From Lachnoclostridium sp. UBA6475 (GTDB lineage: Bacteria > Bacillota > Clostridia > Lachnospirales > Lachnospiraceae): a stretch of 7,879 nt of DNA. Numbering within the stretch: position 1 is the stretch's first letter; each line of letters opens with the position of its first letter. Below, one piece after another: positions 5,069 through 7,879 of this stretch. A program made the translations under genes and the position numbers. The stretch is from assembly GCA_002435545.1 (NCBI GenBank), contig DJNB01000009.1:1-7879 (forward strand). Direction: 5' to 3'. The notes beneath the pieces are model-generated. The model was not told the DNA's origin. It saw only the letters and a list, made by a program, of their open reading frames with translations, and did not search any database.

Positions 5069-7831
5069 TTACTGTTTCTTTATTTTGACTGATTTTTTCA
5101 AACCGCTCTTTCGGAACAATTTTTTATATTGCTTATATTGATCCGCCGGAACCTTGATCACCGTTTTTGAAAAAACGCCCTTGAATGCTGCTTTATCCAA
5201 TTTTTGTAATTTTTTGGATTTTACAATAATTGTCTTAAGCTTTTTACATTTTTTAAATGCATTTGCCCGGATTGTCGTGACATTTTTTCCAATCACTACC
5301 TTTTTCAATTTTTTACATCCTGAAAAAGCATTTTTTTCAATACCGGTTACTTTCGCCTTCTGACCATTTTCCAAAACAACCGTGTTACTTATCGTTATCG
5401 GCACAGCCTTCGTTTTAGAAGCTGGTCCCGCATAGAATACTTCAATGTCATCGCCATCCATCGTTTTAACGATATAATAGGCTTTCTTCTTGGCATCTTG
5501 TACTTTGTCTCCCACCTGCAAGTCATCTTCATCATCTTCGTCCTCTTCTGTTGGGTTTGCAGAAGGTTTCACGGTCACCTGAGGTGTCGTTGGAACATCC
5601 GTCGGCACTGCTGTCGGATTTACGGTTGGTTCCGTTGTCGGCAGCACAGTCGGAACATCTGTCGGCACCGCCGTTGGTACAGCCGTTGATGGCGCGGTTG
5701 TCGACGGCGGAGTTGGAACTGTCGTCGGTATTACAGTCGGAACTGCTGTCGGATTTACGGTTGGGACAGCGGTCGGTGCCACAGTCGGCATTGTTGTCGG
5801 AACCACCGTTGGAATTACCGTTGGAACTGCTGTCGGTACCACGGTCGGTATTGCTGTTGGGATTACCGTTGGGGTTGCTGTTGGCACGGCTGGTGTCTCC
5901 GTTGGAACTGCCGTTGGAATTACCGTTGGTGTTGCCGTTGGCGCCACGGTTGGGGTTGCCGTTGGGGTTACCGCCGGTGTTGGTGGTGTCGTCGGTGGCA
6001 CCGTTGGAGTTACCGTTGGGGTTGCCGTTGGGGTTGGTGGCACCGTCGGTGGTGTCGTTGGCACAACCGGTTTGGCTTTTACCGAAACCGAAAGTTCGAT
6101 TTCAATCTCGTTATAATTCGCACTTATTGGTTTAAATACCGCTGTGTATTTTGTCTTATCGCTGTCACTTAGAGAAGGCGTGATCTCCGGATCTTTCCAG
6201 ACAAAATTTCCTGCCACTTCTTTGCCTTTAATCACACCGGTGACACCGCCTCCGCTAAATGTGGAATCAGCCAATGTCTGCCCCTCTGTAATTGCCGTAC
6301 AGACCGGCATCGTTTCACACTGTGGAGTGGCTTTCTCAATCGTAAATGTCACTTCCCTGGTTCCGGTATAATTATAAGTTCCTGAGGCCACAATTGTGAC
6401 CGTTGGTGATGTTTCTTCTCCATTACAATTCACATTGTTGGAGTACTCAACATAATAATCGTAATTATATCGCAGCTCCGTATCTCCATCTTTCACCGTC
6501 ACTTTTGGTTCGATTGGTACTCCGGTATATGGATAATTTTGTTGTTCCAGTTCAACGGTCCACGACTGTATGTCTTTTTTGATAGATATAGAAACAGGTA
6601 TCCCTGTAACCGGCTCATAATGAACCGGATCCTCCGGTATAAACGACATGCTGCAGCTCTCCGAAGCTCCTGCTTCTCCAGTCAGAACATAATCATTTCC
6701 TTTTTCCCATTCAATGGTTCCGGATATATTTTTATTACCTGTCCCATATATCCTTGCCAGCAGGGTTGAATCTATCGATGACAATGGCTCGCCTTCTAAA
6801 ATATCCGCATAACGTCTTAGAATTGCTGGAGTTGCTTTTGTAATTGTAAATGTCTTTTTCAGCGTCCCTGTATATTCTCCAATCCCTCGAACAATAACGG
6901 TCGGTGGATTGGTGGCATCTGCGGAAGCCGGTTCAATATTATTTTCAAATTCACAAATGTAATCCCAGCCTCGATACAGTTCGTCCTGCTCTGGTGAATA
7001 TACATAAAAATCCGGTGTCCACTCAAAGCCATTATAAGCAACCTCATATGTCTCATCAGCCAATTCTCCTGTAAAAGTAAAATTACTGATATCCTGACGC
7101 TCCCCCTCTTCAAAACTTGCAATAACCTTAATATCTCCCGGTTCTTCAAGGTCATCTACACAAAAACAAATTTCTGCGGTATCTTCAGATTCCCCTTCCA
7201 GATACCAGCCTTTAAATATATATCCGTCTTTTTCTACCGGTGGAAGCGAATCATCATTTCCATACACATAGGAATCCAGTTTCTCTTGAGCATCCATAAA
7301 TGTACCATCTTGAGTATCGTATGTAATCTTATACTCCTTTGCAAAATACACTTTGATGTAGTTAGCCTTATTTCCATCCAGACAAAAATACAATGCACAA
7401 TAAGGTTCGTCTTCAAAGTCATCCTCTAACTGAAAATACTCATTTAAATCATTTCGATATTTGGAAACCGGCAGCCACTCATCTGTTTCTTCATCTTCAT
7501 CCAAAACCGGTGCGTATGCCGTGATTGAATCATGTCCGTCTTCATGGTTACACAGATCGTTTTCTACTACTTGATAATCTACGATCTTTACCGACCGGAA
7601 ATATTCTCTCCAATCCGCTCCACCATCCACGGCAACCAGATCGAATTTTCCCTCATACGTCTGTTGTTTACCATTTATTTCCAATGTCACTGACTCAAGC
7701 TTGCATGATTCAGCCTTTTTTCCTGCTTTGACCTCCACACAGGATCCCAGCATAAAAAGAACTGCCAGCAGGCACAAACTTCCCAGCCATGCAAATCGCT
7801 GTAAATATGTTATTTGTTTTCTTTCCTTCAT
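5069..7831 (-). CDS. Secreted surface protein with InlB-type repeat, Pro-Thr linker and BspA-like LRR
   Basis: A 920-residue exported protein. Residues 1-36 form a signal peptide: basic start, hydrophobic core 15-29, likely cut after VKA; LGSC at 28-31 could instead be a lipobox. Residues 168-240 (KITYDTQDGTF...GYIFKGWYLEG) look like an InlB B-type/Flg_new repeat. Residues 249-335 and 421-503 are similar immunoglobulin-like modules, each ending in GxYxGTxxxxFTIxKATP. Segments 336-420 and 504-586 also resemble each other. Residues 588-760 are a Pro-Thr repeat linker, 763-770 are acidic, and 827-920 form a lysine-rich BspA-like LRR domain (AFSGCKKLKKVVIGKNVTTI, AFKKCKKLKTIIV). No LPXTG anchor is seen. 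Such proteins are adhesin-like or carbohydrate- and host-contact proteins in gut Clostridia; the ligand is unknown. AAAGGAG lies 9 bases before ATG 7831. The window holds too little upstream DNA to judge its promoter. Confidence 0.9.
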   Translation of the reverse strand: MKERKQITYLQRFAWLGSLCLLAVLFMLGSCVEVKAGKKAESCKLESVTLEINGKQQTYEGKFDLVAVDGGADWREYFRSVKIVDYQVVENDLCNHEDGHDSITAYAPVLDEDEETDEWLPVSKYRNDLNEYFQLEDDFEDEPYCALYFCLDGNKANYIKVYFAKEYKITYDTQDGTFMDAQEKLDSYVYGNDDSLPPVEKDGYIFKGWYLEGESEDTAEICFCVDDLEEPGDIKVIASFEEGERQDISNFTFTGELADETYEVAYNGFEWTPDFYVYSPEQDELYRGWDYICEFENNIEPASADATNPPTVIVRGIGEYTGTLKKTFTITKATPAILRRYADILEGEPLSSIDSTLLARIYGTGNKNISGTIEWEKGNDYVLTGEAGASESCSMSFIPEDPVHYEPVTGIPVSISIKKDIQSWTVELEQQNYPYTGVPIEPKVTVKDGDTELRYNYDYYVEYSNNVNCNGEETSPTVTIVASGTYNYTGTREVTFTIEKATPQCETMPVCTAITEGQTLADSTFSGGGVTGVIKGKEVAGNFVWKDPEITPSLSDSDKTKYTAVFKPISANYNEIEIELSVSVKAKPVVPTTPPTVPPTPTATPTVTPTVPPTTPPTPAVTPTATPTVAPTATPTVIPTAVPTETPAVPTATPTVIPTAIPTVVPTAVPTVIPTVVPTTMPTVAPTAVPTVNPTAVPTVIPTTVPTPPSTTAPSTAVPTAVPTDVPTVLPTTEPTVNPTAVPTDVPTTPQVTVKPSANPTEEDEDDEDDLQVGDKVQDAKKKAYYIVKTMDGDDIEVFYAGPASKTKAVPITISNTVVLENGQKAKVTGIEKNAFSGCKKLKKVVIGKNVTTIRANAFKKCKKLKTIIVKSKKLQKLDKAAFKGVFSKTVIKVPADQYKQYKKLFRKSGLKKSVKIKKQ
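5552..6070 (-). repeat. 12-bp minisatellite encoding a Pro-Thr-x-x linker
   Basis: About 173 codons (residues 588-760) are built mainly on a four-residue period, Pro-Thr plus two variable residues (V/A/I/T/N). In DNA this is an imperfect 12-bp repeat, with some 3-residue phase slips near the ends. The plus strand is strongly G/T-rich with several GGTT and GGGG blocks; the coding strand is C/A-rich. Extended Pro-Thr stretches act as cell-wall-spanning stalks and are likely glycosylated. Length variation by slipped-strand copying is expected. Confidence 0.88.
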
Positions 7832-7861
7832 TTAATCATTCTCCTTTCCATTATCTTGATA

Positions 7862-7878
7862 GGCGTTTGACAAACGCC
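7862..7878. repeat. Short inverted repeat at the right edge
   Basis: GGCGTTTG (7862-7869) and CAAACGCC (7871-7878) are exact reverse complements around one base. On the minus strand it would lie upstream of the surface-protein ribosome binding site, with no T-run after it in that direction. It may be the tail of an element that continues past the window, an operator, or part of a terminator of the upstream gene; the edge prevents a decision. Confidence 0.4.
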
Positions 7879-7879
7879 G

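Noticed and set aside
5551..6135. A 194-codon plus-strand open frame through the Pro-Thr repeat region, rich in Leu and Pro
   Set aside because: It is the antisense reading of a low-complexity repeat, which keeps stops out by composition. It has no ribosome binding site, and the opposite strand is clearly the real gene.

Overview
The window looks like chromosomal DNA from a Firmicute of class Clostridia, most likely a gut Lachnospiraceae relative. The reasons are the strong AGGAGG ribosome binding sites, the moderate-to-low GC, the clostridial subtype of FeoB, and a very lysine-rich BspA-like leucine-rich-repeat surface protein of the kind common in that family. This placement is an inference from style and families; no marker gene is present.

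Layout, left to right. (1) 1-417, minus strand: the N-terminal 139 codons of a DUF1016/YhcG-type (PDDEXK nuclease) protein, cut by the window edge. A perfect 25-bp palindrome lies just upstream of its ribosome binding site. (2) 418-869: no intact gene. It holds a probable frameshifted remnant on the minus strand and a good sigma-70-type promoter (TTGATT, 17 bp, TATAAT), also on the minus strand, enclosed by a 10-bp inverted repeat. (3) 870-1790, minus strand: an AraC-family regulator whose start codon overlaps the stop of a three-codon mini-ORF. (4) 1799-1958: the divergent control region, with a 12-bp direct repeat at 19-bp period, a -35/extended -10 promoter and a DtxR-like inverted repeat at about +1. 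(5) 1959-4032: feoA and feoB for ferrous iron uptake. feoB carries an in-frame TGA at codon 86, where E. coli FeoB has glycine, so the gene reads as broken by one point mutation. (6) 4051-4523: a perfect 12-bp hairpin plus T5, whose 3' arm contains the Shine-Dalgarno of the next gene, a 143-residue helical protein of unknown function. (7) 4534-4998, minus strand: a TspO/MBR membrane protein, preceded directly by another hairpin plus T5. (8) 5069-7831, minus strand: a 920-residue secreted surface protein with a signal peptide, an InlB-type repeat, a duplicated two-domain module, a 170-residue Pro-Thr repeat linker and a C-terminal BspA-like LRR domain. A short inverted repeat sits at the right edge.

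How the parts fit. The AraC regulator and feoAB form a divergent iron-uptake locus that looks dually controlled, by activator repeats abutting the -35 and an iron-repressor-like box at the transcription start. The nonsense codon in feoB means this copy should not make a full transporter unless it is read through or the base is an error. The two hairpins that run straight into a start codon (before the 143-residue gene and before tspO) share one layout: terminator stem, U-tract, then ATG. They are the most unusual regulatory signal here. I see no CRISPR array, tRNA, rRNA or insertion sequence.
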